Below the pieces are notes generated by a model. The model did no database searches, was not told where the DNA came from, and was given only the letters and a program-made list of their open reading frames with translations. This document shows, piece after piece, positions 46,192 through 55,904 of a stretch of DNA of 64,000 bases. The stretch comes from Rossellomorea aquimaris (GTDB lineage Bacteria > Bacillota > Bacilli > Bacillales > Fictibacillaceae), in assembly GCA_020524245.1 (NCBI GenBank), contig JAIVLN010000001.1, forward strand, positions 310,001 through 374,000, given 5' to 3'. A program made the position numbers and the translations under genes. Within the stretch, counting starts at the first letter, position 1. Every line of letters begins with the position of its first letter.

Positions 46192-46220
46192 ATCATATGA
46201 GCTTTTAAACTCCATGTCAA
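46192..46220 (-). promoter_or_regulatory. Promoter of the hisS-aspS transcript
   Basis: TTGACA and TATGAT are 17 bases apart on the minus strand, 16 bases after the yrzK stop. Confidence 0.78.
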
Positions 46221-46235
46221 GCACGATTTCAAAAT

Positions 46236-46409
46236 TCAGCGTTGAATTTGCTGCTTCAATTTTTTTACAGCCTCTAAATTGACGCCAAACTCTTCTGCCA
46301 ATTCATAATTGGTCATGCTTTGCTCTTTCTCAATGAACTGATGAAAATCCATTCCAAATAGGGCTGTTCCCCTTTGGTTCAGGGCCTCTTGCTTTCTGCT
46401 TTTTCTCAT
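46236..46409 (-). CDS. yrzK: YrzK-like small helix-turn-helix protein
   Basis: A 57-residue basic protein: MRKSRKQEALNQRGTALFGM, DFHQFIEKEQSMTNYELAEEF and GVNLEAVKKLKQQIQR. The second half reads as a sigma-70-like helix-turn-helix (NYELAEEFGVNLEAVKKLK). It resembles YrzK, which lies upstream of hisS in B. subtilis. AGGTGG is eight bases before the chosen ATG; a GTG four codons earlier overlaps it. Role unknown. Confidence 0.8.
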   Translation of the reverse strand: MRKSRKQEALNQRGTALFGMDFHQFIEKEQSMTNYELAEEFGVNLEAVKKLKQQIQR

Positions 46410-46578
46410 TCGCCAAACCACCTATCGTTTCTCTTGTTACGTATCATTGCCATAAATTCGTATTTTTTTACATCGGTAGAGGTTTTTATTGAATTTTGGA
46501 GAACCCCATATAAAGTATTAAACTGGGATCTTATCAAACCGATATAAGGAATAAAAGGTAAGTTATGGAGGTGTATGG

Positions 46579-48378
46579 ATGAAAAGGTTTTGGTACGGTG
46601 TGCTCATGATGCTCTTACTACTCGGTTCCTTTTCAACCGTAGGAGACAACATCGTAACAGCAGCAGACCATAAGAAAGCTAAAATCACGGTGAGTACGTT
46701 GAATGTCCGCTCAGGAGCAGGATTAGGTCATGCGGTCATTGATCAAGTACATAAGAACAAAGAGTACCCGATCTTATCTGAAAAAGGCGATTGGCTCCAA
46801 ATCAAGATCGGTAGCAAAAAGGGATGGATCGCAGGGTGGTATGCGAAAAAAATCATCACCTCTACCAATTCAGGAGGATCAGCTGGAGACGGTAATGTTT
46901 CGTCAGGCGGCAAATGGATTTCCGCTAAAGTTGATGCATTGAATGTACGCTCTGGACCAGATACCTCATTCGCAGTTCTTGGCCAAATCTATCCTCATCA
47001 AAAATTCCAGTCTGTTGAAACAAAAGGCTCTTGGACGAAAATCAATTACAACAACTCAACAGCTTGGGTTGCTTCCTGGTTGATCCAGTCTGCAAGTACA
47101 CCAGAATCTGAAGATGAGGAAACGACTTCAGGCGGAGGGAAATCAACCGTAAATGCTACGAGCTTGAATGTCCGCTCCGGACCTGGGACAAGTCATTCTA
47201 TTGTTGGTTCACTTCGTAAAGGAGATCAAGTCGAAATTCTTAACATCCAGAACGGTTGGTATGAAGTCAAATACGCTCAAGGAAAAGGATGGGTCGCAGG
47301 TCGTTATGTAACGAAATCCGAAGAAAAACCATCTGAGACACCTACTACTCCGTCCGCACCTAATACATCGACAAAACGTGCGAAAGTTACAGCTTCCATT
47401 TTGAATGTAAGAGATCAAGGCTCTCTTCAAGGTAAAATCATCGGTCAATTGAAACAAGGAAATACCGTCAACATTCTGAAAAATGATAGCAATTGGGCAT
47501 ACGTCGAATGGGATCGTTCCAAAGGATGGGTTGCATCCTGGTTCTTAGAAGAAATCAAAGAGTCCGATACATCGACTCCTGGGAACGATTTATCCAATGA
47601 ACCGTCCATCTCCCTACTCTATGACGGAACGAATTTACGTAGCGGTCCTTCAACGAGCTATGCAGTCGTAGATCGTGGCAACAAAGGTGACCAATTCCCG
47701 ATCTTGTCCAAAGAGGGCAACTGGTACAAAATCAAGCTCTCGGGCAATAAAGAAGCATATGTTGCCGGATGGATCGTGACTGTTGTGGGTGCATCTACAC
47801 CAGAAGTGACCCATCCGACTGTTGGAGACCATCTGAAAGGGAAAACGATTGTCGTTGATGCCGGCCATGGTGGTCACGATGGCGGCGCAGTAGGAACAAC
47901 TTATGGCACCCTTGAGAAAGTATTGAATTTGAACGTTGCGAAAACGGTCTCTGCGAAACTGGAGTCGGCTGGAGCAAAGGTTGTCATGACTCGATCAGAC
48001 AATCAATACATCAGTCTACCTTATCGAGTCTATTTATCGCATGCACATAATGCGGATGCTTTCATAAGCGTGCACTTCAATTCATCCATTTTTCCAAGTG
48101 CGAGAGGCATCAACAGCTTTTACTATTCAAAAGAAAAGGATCGCCCACTTGCGAGTTCTATGCAGGATGAACTTGTCAGACAAACCGGACTCTCCAACAG
48201 AGGGGTTGAATTTGGAAATTTCCAAGTACTACGGTCGAACCGCCAACCTTCCGTTCTTTTAGAGTTAGGTTTTCTCTCAAACTCCCAGGAGGAACACTAT
48301 GTTCGCACCTCTGCCTACATTGATAAGGCCGGACATGCCATTTACCGAGGGTTAGCAAAATATTTCTCAAATAACTGA
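46579..48378 (+). CDS. yrvJ: Secreted N-acetylmuramoyl-L-alanine amidase with five SH3 domains
   Basis: Peptidoglycan amidase cutting the bond between MurNAc and the stem peptide. A signal peptide (MKRFWYGVLMMLLLLGSF...TAA) leads into five bacterial SH3 domains with the hallmark LNVRSGP/GWIAGW pattern at roughly residues 35-90, 112-168, 188-245, 265-320 and 345-400, separated by Ser/Thr/Pro linkers. The C-terminal Amidase_3 domain (about 420-597) has VVDAGHGGHDGG, then EKVLNLNVAK, FISVHFNSS and LLELGFLSN, giving the zinc His-Glu-His and the catalytic Glu. Similar to B. subtilis YrvJ. GGAGGTG precedes the ATG. Confidence 0.94.
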   Translation: MKRFWYGVLMMLLLLGSFSTVGDNIVTAADHKKAKITVSTLNVRSGAGLGHAVIDQVHKNKEYPILSEKGDWLQIKIGSKKGWIAGWYAKKIITSTNSGGSAGDGNVSSGGKWISAKVDALNVRSGPDTSFAVLGQIYPHQKFQSVETKGSWTKINYNNSTAWVASWLIQSASTPESEDEETTSGGGKSTVNATSLNVRSGPGTSHSIVGSLRKGDQVEILNIQNGWYEVKYAQGKGWVAGRYVTKSEEKPSETPTTPSAPNTSTKRAKVTASILNVRDQGSLQGKIIGQLKQGNTVNILKNDSNWAYVEWDRSKGWVASWFLEEIKESDTSTPGNDLSNEPSISLLYDGTNLRSGPSTSYAVVDRGNKGDQFPILSKEGNWYKIKLSGNKEAYVAGWIVTVVGASTPEVTHPTVGDHLKGKTIVVDAGHGGHDGGAVGTTYGTLEKVLNLNVAKTVSAKLESAGAKVVMTRSDNQYISLPYRVYLSHAHNADAFISVHFNSSIFPSARGINSFYYSKEKDRPLASSMQDELVRQTGLSNRGVEFGNFQVLRSNRQPSVLLELGFLSNSQEEHYVRTSAYIDKAGHAIYRGLAKYFSNN

Positions 48379-48386
48379 TAAAATGA

Positions 48387-48416
48387 AGGAACTTCCAAGT
48401 GGAAGTTCCTTTCTTT
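48387..48416 (+). terminator. Terminator after yrvJ
   Basis: Perfect 10-bp stem (AGGAACTTCC / GGAAGTTCCT) with a 4-base loop and TTTCTTTC on the plus strand. Confidence 0.85.
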
Positions 48417-48614
48417 CTATCCTTCATTTTTGGTTTTTCTCATTTTCGAGGATAGAAAGAGCCCGATTCTATCCTTCATTTTCACTTTTTCTCATTTTCG
48501 AGGATAGAAAGCCACCCTTTCTATCCCTCATTTTCACTTTTTCTCATTTTGGAGGATAGAAAGCCACCCTTTCTATCCCTCATTTTCCACTTTTCCTATT
48601 TTCGCGGATAGAAA
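48411..48614. repeat. Tandem intergenic repeat, 52-bp period, about 4 units
   Basis: GGATAGAAA recurs at 48450, 48502, 48554 and 48606, exactly 52 bases apart. Each unit has a 9-bp inverted repeat (GGATAGAAA ... TTTCTATCC) around a 6- to 8-base centre and a linker TCATTTTCACTTTTTCTCATTTTCGA. On the opposite strand it is the same family as the array after yrhC, and the period is identical. Confidence 0.88.
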
Positions 48615-48641
48615 CAAAAAACAGCCCTCCAAGAGGACTGT
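48612..48641 (-). terminator. Terminator after dtd
   Basis: Stem ACAGTCCTC / GAGGGCTGT (one G-T pair) with a short loop and TTTTTTG on the minus strand. Confidence 0.85.
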
Positions 48642-48645
48642 TCTT

Positions 48646-49098
48646 TTATCTTTTCATTTCATCCGTATCTAGAATGAGTGTGACGGGACCGTCGTTGTGA
48701 ATTTGGACATCCATCATGGCACCGAACTGGCCGGTTTCCACATGAACGCCTTTTTCTTTCAGTAAACCGTTAAACTTCTCGTAGAGATCTTCAGCCACAT
48801 CGGGTTTCGCTGCATTCATAAAGTTCGGCCTGCGTCCTTTTCGGCAATCCCCATATAAGGTGAACTGAGAAACGGATAAGATCCCTCCATCGATATCCAA
48901 CAACGAATGATTCATCTTTCCGTTTTCATCTTCAAAAATGCGCAGGTTGGGTATTTTATCAGCTAGGAATTGTACGTCCTCCAAAGTATCTTCATGCGTG
49001 ACACCGACAAGAAGGACAAGCCCTTTCTCGATTTCTCCAACTGTTTGGTCTTTCACAAGCACCTTACCACTTGAGACCCTTTGCACGACTACTCGCAT
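48646..49098 (-). CDS. dtd: D-aminoacyl-tRNA deacylase
   Basis: Removes wrongly attached D-amino acids (and glycine from tRNA-Ala) using tRNA chemistry rather than side chains. The 150-residue chain has the family signatures [15 protein letters not shown] (the active SQxT motif) and the C-terminal [11 protein letters not shown] (the cross-subunit Gly-cisPro-type motif, here GP), and starts [19 protein letters not shown] precedes the ATG. It follows relA by 16 bases, as in many Firmicutes. Confidence 0.96.
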   Translation of the reverse strand: MRVVVQRVSSGKVLVKDQTVGEIEKGLVLLVGVTHEDTLEDVQFLADKIPNLRIFEDENGKMNHSLLDIDGGILSVSQFTLYGDCRKGRRPNFMNAAKPDVAEDLYEKFNGLLKEKGVHVETGQFGAMMDVQIHNDGPVTLILDTDEMKR

Positions 49099-49114
49099 CA
49101 GGTTTTCCCTCCAA

Positions 49115-51292
49115 TTACTGCATCACTCTTCGGACAGCGTAAATATCTGGAATCCGCTTGATCCGCTCAACCACTTTTTGCAAGTGATTGACGTTCTGAA
49201 TTGAAATCGTCATATTGATCGTCGCCATCTTGTTCTTATCTGAACGTCCGGACACTGCACTGATATTCGTCTTCGTTTCAGCTACTGCATGAAGGACTTC
49301 ATTCAATAAACCTCGGCGGTCAAATCCGTTGATTTCAATATCCACGCTATAGTTTTTCGTCTGTTCATGTGCCCCTTCCCATTCAACTGGGAGTAAACGG
49401 CTTTCATCGTTTTCAACATCAATGTTCGGACAATCCTTCCGGTGGATGGATACACCGCGGCCCTTCGTAATATAACCGACGATATCATCCCCCGGAACAG
49501 GGTTACAGCATTTCGAAAGACGAATCAATAAGTTATCAATGCCTTTTACCTGAACACCGACTTCTGTTCGTTTTCTTTGCGGATAACTCTTTGTCTCGTT
49601 AATCGTATTCAGAAGGTTTTCCGTTTCCGCTTCGCTTTTCTGCTTTCGGATTTTATCTGCAAGACGAGTTGCAATCTGAGAAGCTGTAATACCACCATAA
49701 CCAACAGCGGCATACATATCCTCAATATTGGAAAAATTGTATTTTTCAGCGACACGAACCAAGTTCTCTTGAGTGAAGACGTCTTTTAACTCATAGCCGT
49801 CGTTTTTCACTTCTTTTTCAATCAGGTCCTTACCCTTTGCGACATTCTCTTCGCGTTTTTCTTTCTTGAACCATTGACGAATCTTATTCTTCGCATGTGA
49901 ACTCTGGCTTAGCTTCAACCAGTCCTGACTCGGTCCATACGAATGTTTGGATGTCAGAACCTCCACAATGTCACCGGTCTTCAATTTATAATCGAGTGGC
50001 ACCATTTTGCCGTTGATCTTTGCACCGATACATTGGTTCCCGATTTCCGTATGAATCCGATAGGCAAAATCAATCGGTACGGACCCGGATGGCAGTTCGA
50101 TGACATCGCCTTTCGGTGTAAACACGAAAACCATGTCAGAGAATAGGTCGACTTTCAAGGATTCCATGAATTCTTCTGCATCACTGGCATCATTTTGCCA
50201 CTCCAGGATTTCTCGGAACCACGTCAATTTCTCTTCGAACGTGTTCTTACCCGAGTTGTTCATCCCTTCCTTGTAGGCCCAATGTGCCGCAATCCCGTAT
50301 TCAGCCACACGGTGCATATCCTCTGTACGGATTTGTACCTCGAGTGGATCTCCTTTTGGTCCGATCACCGTCGTATGAAGGGACTGATACATATTCGCTT
50401 TTGGCATTGCGATATAATCTTTGAAACGCCCAGGCATCGGTTTCCAGCAGGTGTGGATGATTCCAAGAATCGCATAACAATCCCGGATATTATCAACAAT
50501 GACACGAACAGCGAGTAAATCGTAGATTTCGTTGAATTGCTTGTTCTGTTTCGTCATCTTGCGATAGATGCTGTAAATATGCTTAGGTCGCCCCCAAATA
50601 TCAGCATCGATATTGACTTCTTCAAGTCGACCGCGGATGTCCTCGATCACTTCCTGGACATATTGTTCGCGTTCATTTCGCTTCTGTTTCATCAAATTAA
50701 CAATCCGGTAGTACTGCTGAGGATTCAAATAACGCAACGAAACATCCTCAAGCTCCCACTTAATCGTAGAGATACCGAGACGATGGGCAAGCGGTGCAAA
50801 GATTTCCAACGTTTCGTTCGCTTTCTGGATCTGCTTTTCCTTCGGCATATGCTTCAACGTACGCATATTGTGTAGGCGATCGGCCAGCTTGATCAGGATA
50901 CAGCGGATATCCTGAGCCATTGCAACGAACATTTTCCGATGGTTCTCTGCCTGTTGTTCTTCTTTCGACTTGAATTTGATCTTCTTCAATTTCGTGACGC
51001 CATCAACGAGCATGGCGACTTCTTCATCAAAGGCGTTTTTCAGATCATCCAGAGAAACATCTGTATCTTCAACGACATCATGAAGAAACCCTGCCGCTAT
51101 AGTGGTTGCATCCATTTCCAAGTTCACAAGGATATCTGCCACTTCAACAGGATGATCAATATAAGGGTCGCCTGATTTACGGAATTGCCCTTCATGAGCA
51201 TCTCGCGCAAATTCATACGCCCTTTGCAAATAATCTATATCATCTTTCGGCAAGTAGGTTGCCGCTTTATTCAGTACATCTTGAATGGCCAT
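49115..51292 (-). CDS. relA: Bifunctional (p)ppGpp synthetase/hydrolase RelA
   Basis: Stringent-response enzyme of about 725 residues. The hydrolase HD domain is intact ([39 protein letters not shown]), the synthetase domain follows ([33 protein letters not shown]), then TGS ([24 protein letters not shown]), a zinc-finger-type segment with [33 protein letters not shown], and a C-terminal ACT domain. Both catalytic domains look active, so it both makes and degrades (p)ppGpp. The ATG is taken just after AGGTGA; an ATG five codons earlier has no site. Confidence 0.97.
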   Translation of the reverse strand: MAIQDVLNKAATYLPKDDIDYLQRAYEFARDAHEGQFRKSGDPYIDHPVEVADILVNLEMDATTIAAGFLHDVVEDTDVSLDDLKNAFDEEVAMLVDGVTKLKKIKFKSKEEQQAENHRKMFVAMAQDIRCILIKLADRLHNMRTLKHMPKEKQIQKANETLEIFAPLAHRLGISTIKWELEDVSLRYLNPQQYYRIVNLMKQKRNEREQYVQEVIEDIRGRLEEVNIDADIWGRPKHIYSIYRKMTKQNKQFNEIYDLLAVRVIVDNIRDCYAILGIIHTCWKPMPGRFKDYIAMPKANMYQSLHTTVIGPKGDPLEVQIRTEDMHRVAEYGIAAHWAYKEGMNNSGKNTFEEKLTWFREILEWQNDASDAEEFMESLKVDLFSDMVFVFTPKGDVIELPSGSVPIDFAYRIHTEIGNQCIGAKINGKMVPLDYKLKTGDIVEVLTSKHSYGPSQDWLKLSQSSHAKNKIRQWFKKEKREENVAKGKDLIEKEVKNDGYELKDVFTQENLVRVAEKYNFSNIEDMYAAVGYGGITASQIATRLADKIRKQKSEAETENLLNTINETKSYPQRKRTEVGVQVKGIDNLLIRLSKCCNPVPGDDIVGYITKGRGVSIHRKDCPNIDVENDESRLLPVEWEGAHEQTKNYSVDIEINGFDRRGLLNEVLHAVAETKTNISAVSGRSDKNKMATINMTISIQNVNHLQKVVERIKRIPDIYAVRRVMQ

Positions 51293-51581
51293 ACAATCAC
51301 CTATCATATGTTGATTGGTATATAAATTCTATTATCGTTAAAATTTGACTCCATGTAAAGTGAAAATCGAAAATTGTCGATTCGTCTTTAACTTGTAAAC
51401 TCTGGAAATTCATCTGTCGTGAATTTCATAAAATCAACTTGAATATTACGTGTGGACTCTTAAGATATTCTAAGGAACATCTTCAGGTTCCTTATGGAAA
51501 CTCATGACGAGTTCATGAACAAAAGAATTTTGAAATGTACAAAACGAGCCCGATGAACGAGCCCGTTTGAAGATCTCAATA

Positions 51582-52094
51582 TTAATATTGCATCAATGTG
51601 AAAATATCATAACCGTCTAATTTTTCACGGCCATCCAAGTATGTCAATTCAATCATGAATGCGATTCCAGCTACGACTCCTCCGAGCTTTTCAACCAGCT
51701 GGACTGTCGCATCGATGGTTCCACCAGTTGCAAGCAGATCGTCTGTAATCAACACGCGTTGACCTGGTTTGATTGCATCTTTATGAATGGTAAGTACATC
51801 TTTTCCGTATTCTTTTCCGTAGTCTACTTTCTCCACTTCACGAGGAAGTTTTCCTTCTTTACGGATCGGTACAAAGCCGATATTCATCGCGTATGCCACT
51901 GGACAACCGACGATGAATCCTCTTGCTTCAGGTCCGACAACGACATCGATTTGTTTTTCTTGAGCGTATGTCACAATGTCATCCATCGCTTTTTTATAAA
52001 CATCCCCTTGTTGCATAAGGGTCGTGATATCTTTAAATCTGATCCCTTCTTGCGGGAAATCTTCAACTACTTCAATATATTTTTTGTAATCCAT
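51582..52094 (-). CDS. apt: Adenine phosphoribosyltransferase
   Basis: Salvages adenine to AMP with PRPP. At 170 residues it is complete: [26 protein letters not shown], the flexible-loop [13 protein letters not shown], and the PRPP-binding loop [17 protein letters not shown]. The start ATG follows AGTAGAG, with GAGGAGG further up; the spacing of the latter is long. Adenine from MtnN in this same window would be its substrate. It lies just below recJ. The downstream gap to relA (51308-51581) shows only a direct repeat CGAGCCCG twice and no clear terminator. Confidence 0.96.
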   Translation of the reverse strand: MDYKKYIEVVEDFPQEGIRFKDITTLMQQGDVYKKAMDDIVTYAQEKQIDVVVGPEARGFIVGCPVAYAMNIGFVPIRKEGKLPREVEKVDYGKEYGKDVLTIHKDAIKPGQRVLITDDLLATGGTIDATVQLVEKLGGVVAGIAFMIELTYLDGREKLDGYDIFTLMQY

Positions 52095-52099
52095 CTCTA

Positions 52100-54460
52100 C
52101 TAGTAAGCCTCCTCAAATCGAACACCATCATTTTCTTCCTCAAAAAACCAGCGTTTTAACTCACGATAGGAGGAGTAACATAGGTCGTTTTCTAGACTCA
52201 TCTGTTCTTGTTTTCTCCTATACGTTTTTGAATCCGTTAGCGGTCGTTTCATCGGCTGATCCGACACTGTTATAACACCATTGTCTATTGTAACAAATTC
52301 AAGCTCAAAAAACACCTCTGTCATAAAATAGACAGACTCTTTCGTCCAGCCTTTATACGAGGCGAGCTCTTTCGCCTGTTTCTTATAATCGAACGTTCCT
52401 TTTTTCTTCAAAAAGGCATAGAACCATTTGAACGCCTCACGGTTTGGAATCGGATTGAAATAATGATCTTCTTCATGGTGGAAAACGGTGTAGACCCGTT
52501 CTGCATTCGAACCATAAGACATCAATTGCTTCAACTGATTCTTACTTTTCGGCAGATCCAAAATAATCAGATATTGTCCATCGATTTGTAAGTAATCAAG
52601 AGATTCGTCTTCTGACACATGATAGATTCGTTCCTGCCAATCTCCTAGCTCCAATTGTTGGACAGTGTCGGTCTGGAAGGCGAGCAGCTGTACCTTCTCC
52701 CGATCAAGTAAGTCTAATCGATCTTTCAGATTTTTGATTCCCCGATAATCAAATAATTGCTTCTCTTTCACTGCAATATCTTGTAGCATCAATTGAGGTT
52801 TCCGGAAACCATTCCATTCGTTGATGGATAATTCACCGACTACAGACAACGATGCATTAGGTGTAATTTCTTCAAAGACATCTCCAAAATGGAAGCCAAT
52901 GACGTCTAAAGTATTGGTTTCCCCTTTCAAAGAGAGTTTCAAATGTTTCGAATCACTCCCGATTCTACGAAACTCATTCAATTTACACTGTTCAATGAGA
53001 AATTTCGGTTTCGGGTTCTCGACCCCGAAAGGCTCTAACGCTTGAAGTTCCTCAATCACTTCGAGTGAGACGTCATCCACAGAACATTCGAGGTCGACTG
53101 GTGTTATAGGAGTGAAATCGTCAACAGTCAACTTTTCTTCTGCCAATTTGTTCAGTCTGTAGCGTAGATCGTCCAGGTACTGAAGGTCCAACGTCATCCC
53201 TGCAGCCATCGGATGTCCGCCAAAATGAGGAAGAATGTCACGACATTCCGATAGATTCGCGAACATATCGAAACCGACGATACTTCTCGCAGATCCTTTG
53301 GCAACACCCTTTTCTCGATCAATACTTAAAATGATCGTCGGTCTATAATACTTCTCAACGATCCTTGAAGCGACAATTCCTATGACACCTGGATTCCAGC
53401 CTTCTTTTGCGATGATGAGGGCGGAATTGTCTTCTGGAGGATACTCGTCCTCCACGATTTTGACAGCTTCTTTCGTCATTTGATTGACGAGGTTCTGCCG
53501 TTCCTTATTCATTGCGTCGATCTCTGCTGCAATCATTTCCGCTTGTTCAGGGTCATCTGTCGTGAAAAGATCCACAGCCGGATCTGCAGAATCCAGACGA
53601 CCCGCTGCATTCACACGAGGACCAATTCCGAATCCGATGTGTTCCGAATTCAACACTTGGTCTTTTATATTACAAAGCTTCAACAGAGCTTGGAGTCCTG
53701 GTTTTTCCGTACGTTGAAGCCTGGCGATGCCTCGTTTGGCGATCATTCGGTTTTCATCTACAAGTGGAACTAAGTCAGCAATTGTACCGATACAAGCAAT
53801 ATCCAATAAATGTACTGGCGGTTTCCCGAGGAGTGCATGGGACAATTTAATGGCGACACCGACTCCTGCCAAGCCTTTGAATGGATAAGGACATCCTGGT
53901 TTCTTCGGATTGATGGTCGCATACGCATCCGGTAATTCCGGTTGAGGCTCATGGTGATCTGTGATGATCAGATCGATTCCTATTTCCTTTGCGACGGCCG
54001 CTTCATGTATGGCCGATATACCTGTATCCACTGTGATGATGAGCGAATAACCCTGTTCTTTCGCCCAACGGAATGCGGCTTCATTCGGACCGTATCCTTC
54101 TGTGAAACGGTTCGGAATGTAATAATCGAAATCTGCATTCAGTTCACGCAATGTATAGATCATGACCGAGGTACTGCTTACTCCATCAGCATCATAGTCT
54201 CCGAATATCAATATTTTCTCATTTTGTTCAATCGCTTTTCGGATTCTTTCTACAGCTTCTTTCATGCCGTCCATCAAATAAGGATCATGAAATTCAGCAT
54301 GTTCCGTATGTAAAAATTCCGTTGCTTCATCTAAGTTATGTTTTCCTCTGTTCACAAGCAAACCCGCTACGAGCGGTGATATTCCAAGGTGTTGAACCAA
54401 TTGATCGACTTTCTCCTGATCGGTTTCGGTCACACTCCACCTCGTTTTCGCATTCAACAT
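52100..54460 (-). CDS. recJ: Single-strand DNA exonuclease RecJ
   Basis: 5'-3' exonuclease for recombination and mismatch repair, 786 residues. DHH motifs: [16 protein letters not shown] (I), [10 protein letters not shown] (II), [11 protein letters not shown] (III), and [10 protein letters not shown] (IV); the DHHA1 domain carries [13 protein letters not shown], then an OB fold. The B. subtilis-type C-terminal extension is present, with [13 protein letters not shown]-like and FFELEFVTI segments; its function is less clear. The chosen ATG follows AGAGGTGG by four bases; a start eight codons earlier overlaps that site. Co-transcribed with apt. Confidence 0.95.
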   Translation of the reverse strand: MLNAKTRWSVTETDQEKVDQLVQHLGISPLVAGLLVNRGKHNLDEATEFLHTEHAEFHDPYLMDGMKEAVERIRKAIEQNEKILIFGDYDADGVSSTSVMIYTLRELNADFDYYIPNRFTEGYGPNEAAFRWAKEQGYSLIITVDTGISAIHEAAVAKEIGIDLIITDHHEPQPELPDAYATINPKKPGCPYPFKGLAGVGVAIKLSHALLGKPPVHLLDIACIGTIADLVPLVDENRMIAKRGIARLQRTEKPGLQALLKLCNIKDQVLNSEHIGFGIGPRVNAAGRLDSADPAVDLFTTDDPEQAEMIAAEIDAMNKERQNLVNQMTKEAVKIVEDEYPPEDNSALIIAKEGWNPGVIGIVASRIVEKYYRPTIILSIDREKGVAKGSARSIVGFDMFANLSECRDILPHFGGHPMAAGMTLDLQYLDDLRYRLNKLAEEKLTVDDFTPITPVDLECSVDDVSLEVIEELQALEPFGVENPKPKFLIEQCKLNEFRRIGSDSKHLKLSLKGETNTLDVIGFHFGDVFEEITPNASLSVVGELSINEWNGFRKPQLMLQDIAVKEKQLFDYRGIKNLKDRLDLLDREKVQLLAFQTDTVQQLELGDWQERIYHVSEDESLDYLQIDGQYLIILDLPKSKNQLKQLMSYGSNAERVYTVFHHEEDHYFNPIPNREAFKWFYAFLKKKGTFDYKKQAKELASYKGWTKESVYFMTEVFFELEFVTIDNGVITVSDQPMKRPLTDSKTYRRKQEQMSLENDLCYSSYRELKRWFFEEENDGVRFEEAY

Positions 54461-54525
54461 AAAACCACCTCTTGACTCACTCATTATACAAGAGCGGTCA
54501 AAGAGGTGGCAAATACAATTTCAAC

Positions 54526-54870
54526 TTATGAAGGAGTGTTTTCTACTGATTTTGTATTGTCAGGCGGATCTTGTTTTGCTGGCTTTTCTTTTTCCGTTCG
54601 TTCGATTTGTTTCTTCGAATTTGCATTCATTTGTTGATTTTCTCTTCTCAACATCCTTAATTCTTTTTTCATGGATAAAAAGCGTACTGAACCAGCGAAG
54701 CCAACTGTCAACGCGCCTAGAAGTGCCAAGCCTAAAATGACAAGCACAAGTGGCCACTGTGCTGTTCCGAACAGATAATCCACTTCAACAGCATCTACAT
54801 TGATGACGGCAAAAACGGCGACGATTATGGCGAACAACAAAACGATGATCAAGCTCCATTCTCTTCTCAC
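54526..54870 (-). CDS. yrvD: LapA/YrvD-type membrane protein
   Basis: A 114-residue protein with two membrane helices (LIIVLLFAIIVAVFAVINV and WPLVLVILGLALLGALTVGFA), then a charged, probably coiled-coil cytoplasmic tail (KKELRMLRRENQQMNANSKKQ). It matches LapA domain proteins (LPS-assembly-type) and B. subtilis YrvD, which is also next to recJ; in Gram-positives the role is unknown. Starts at a GTG that overlaps the stop of the upstream cation transporter by four bases. Confidence 0.85.
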   Translation of the reverse strand: MRREWSLIIVLLFAIIVAVFAVINVDAVEVDYLFGTAQWPLVLVILGLALLGALTVGFAGSVRFLSMKKELRMLRRENQQMNANSKKQIERTEKEKPAKQDPPDNTKSVENTPS

Positions 54871-55778
54871 AAGTCTTCACCACCCTTTTCTTCCTGGTAT
54901 GGATTGATATGAACGAATACATCTCTTACCAGCGTCTGTTCAATCAAACGGTTTTTCACTTCTTTTCCAATGTCATGCCCTTGCTGGACGGTAATTTCTG
55001 GATCGACCGCAATCTTGATATCGATGATGACATAATAACCATGCTCTCTTGCGAAAAATTCATCCAGATTCAACACACCTTCAACACTTTCTACGATTTT
55101 CTTCAATTCCACCGTGTCTTCTTCATGCAACACATGATCAAGGGTATTGTGGATAGATTCTGCACCCAGTTTCCATGCAATGCGGAGAACAAGGAGTGAT
55201 ACGGCAAGTCCTGCGATCGGGTCAGCATATTCAAGCCAGCTTACATTGAGTTTTCCACCGATTACAGCAGCGCCGATTCCGATCAGAGCTGCAATTGAAG
55301 AATAGACATCTGAACGATGTTCATAAGCATTATTGATGATAGCATCACTATTAATTCTTTTTCCCAATCGGAACTTGTATTGAAACATCAATTCCTTCGA
55401 AATAATGGAGAAGATGACAGCATAGATCGCCCATACTTTCGGTGCTTCAATCGGATGGAAGAATGCTTCAATTGATGAATAACCGATTTCAAGACCAACG
55501 ACAAACAATAAAACAGCTACGATGATGGCTGCAATGGATTCTGCTTTTCCATGTCCATACGGATGATCCCTGTCTGGTGGAAGCTTTGCTGCCCGAAGTC
55601 CAAGGAGTACCGCAAACGAACCAGCCACATCAGAAGCTGAATGTACAGCGTCCGCTATCAACGCACGACTATTTGAAAGAAACCCTACAACGCCTTTTAC
55701 AATCGCTAGCACAAGGTTTCCTAATATACCGACCCAAGCCGCAAATTCCCCTTGTTTAAACCGATCATTTTGATCCAC
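54867..55778 (-). CDS. Cation diffusion facilitator transporter
   Basis: A 303-residue CDF-family metal/proton antiporter exporting Zn2+, Co2+, Mn2+, Fe2+ or similar. It has six predicted helices. The transport-site acid residues are in ADAVHSASDVAG and YEHRSDVYSS (both H-x-x-x-D), with DHPYGHGKAESIAA between, and a cytoplasmic C-terminal domain (REHGYYVIIDIKIAVDP and QQGHDIGKEV) for metal sensing. The HxxxD pair in both helices resembles Zn-type CDFs. A GTG start after GGAGTGG is used. Located just above yrvD and recJ. The metal cannot be fixed from sequence. Confidence 0.9.
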   Translation of the reverse strand: MDQNDRFKQGEFAAWVGILGNLVLAIVKGVVGFLSNSRALIADAVHSASDVAGSFAVLLGLRAAKLPPDRDHPYGHGKAESIAAIIVAVLLFVVGLEIGYSSIEAFFHPIEAPKVWAIYAVIFSIISKELMFQYKFRLGKRINSDAIINNAYEHRSDVYSSIAALIGIGAAVIGGKLNVSWLEYADPIAGLAVSLLVLRIAWKLGAESIHNTLDHVLHEEDTVELKKIVESVEGVLNLDEFFAREHGYYVIIDIKIAVDPEITVQQGHDIGKEVKNRLIEQTLVRDVFVHINPYQEEKGGEDL

Positions 55779-55867
55779 AATAACCACTCCATACACACAT
55801 TCTCCATAATCGTTTTACGATTATATTCAACTTATACCTGTCATTTTACACTTCATTCTTAGGATAA

Positions 55868-55900
55868 AAAAGAAAAGCGGTTGACCGAAGCCAACCGTTT
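55868..55900 (-). terminator. Terminator after secDF
   Basis: Stem CGGTTG / CAACCG with a loop of about eight bases, followed by CTTTTCTTTT on the minus strand. T residues also follow on the plus strand. Confidence 0.7.
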
Positions 55901-55904
55901 TTCT

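Noticed and set aside
51545-51568. Possible terminator after apt
   Set aside because: The two CGAGCCCG blocks are direct repeats and do not form a stem.
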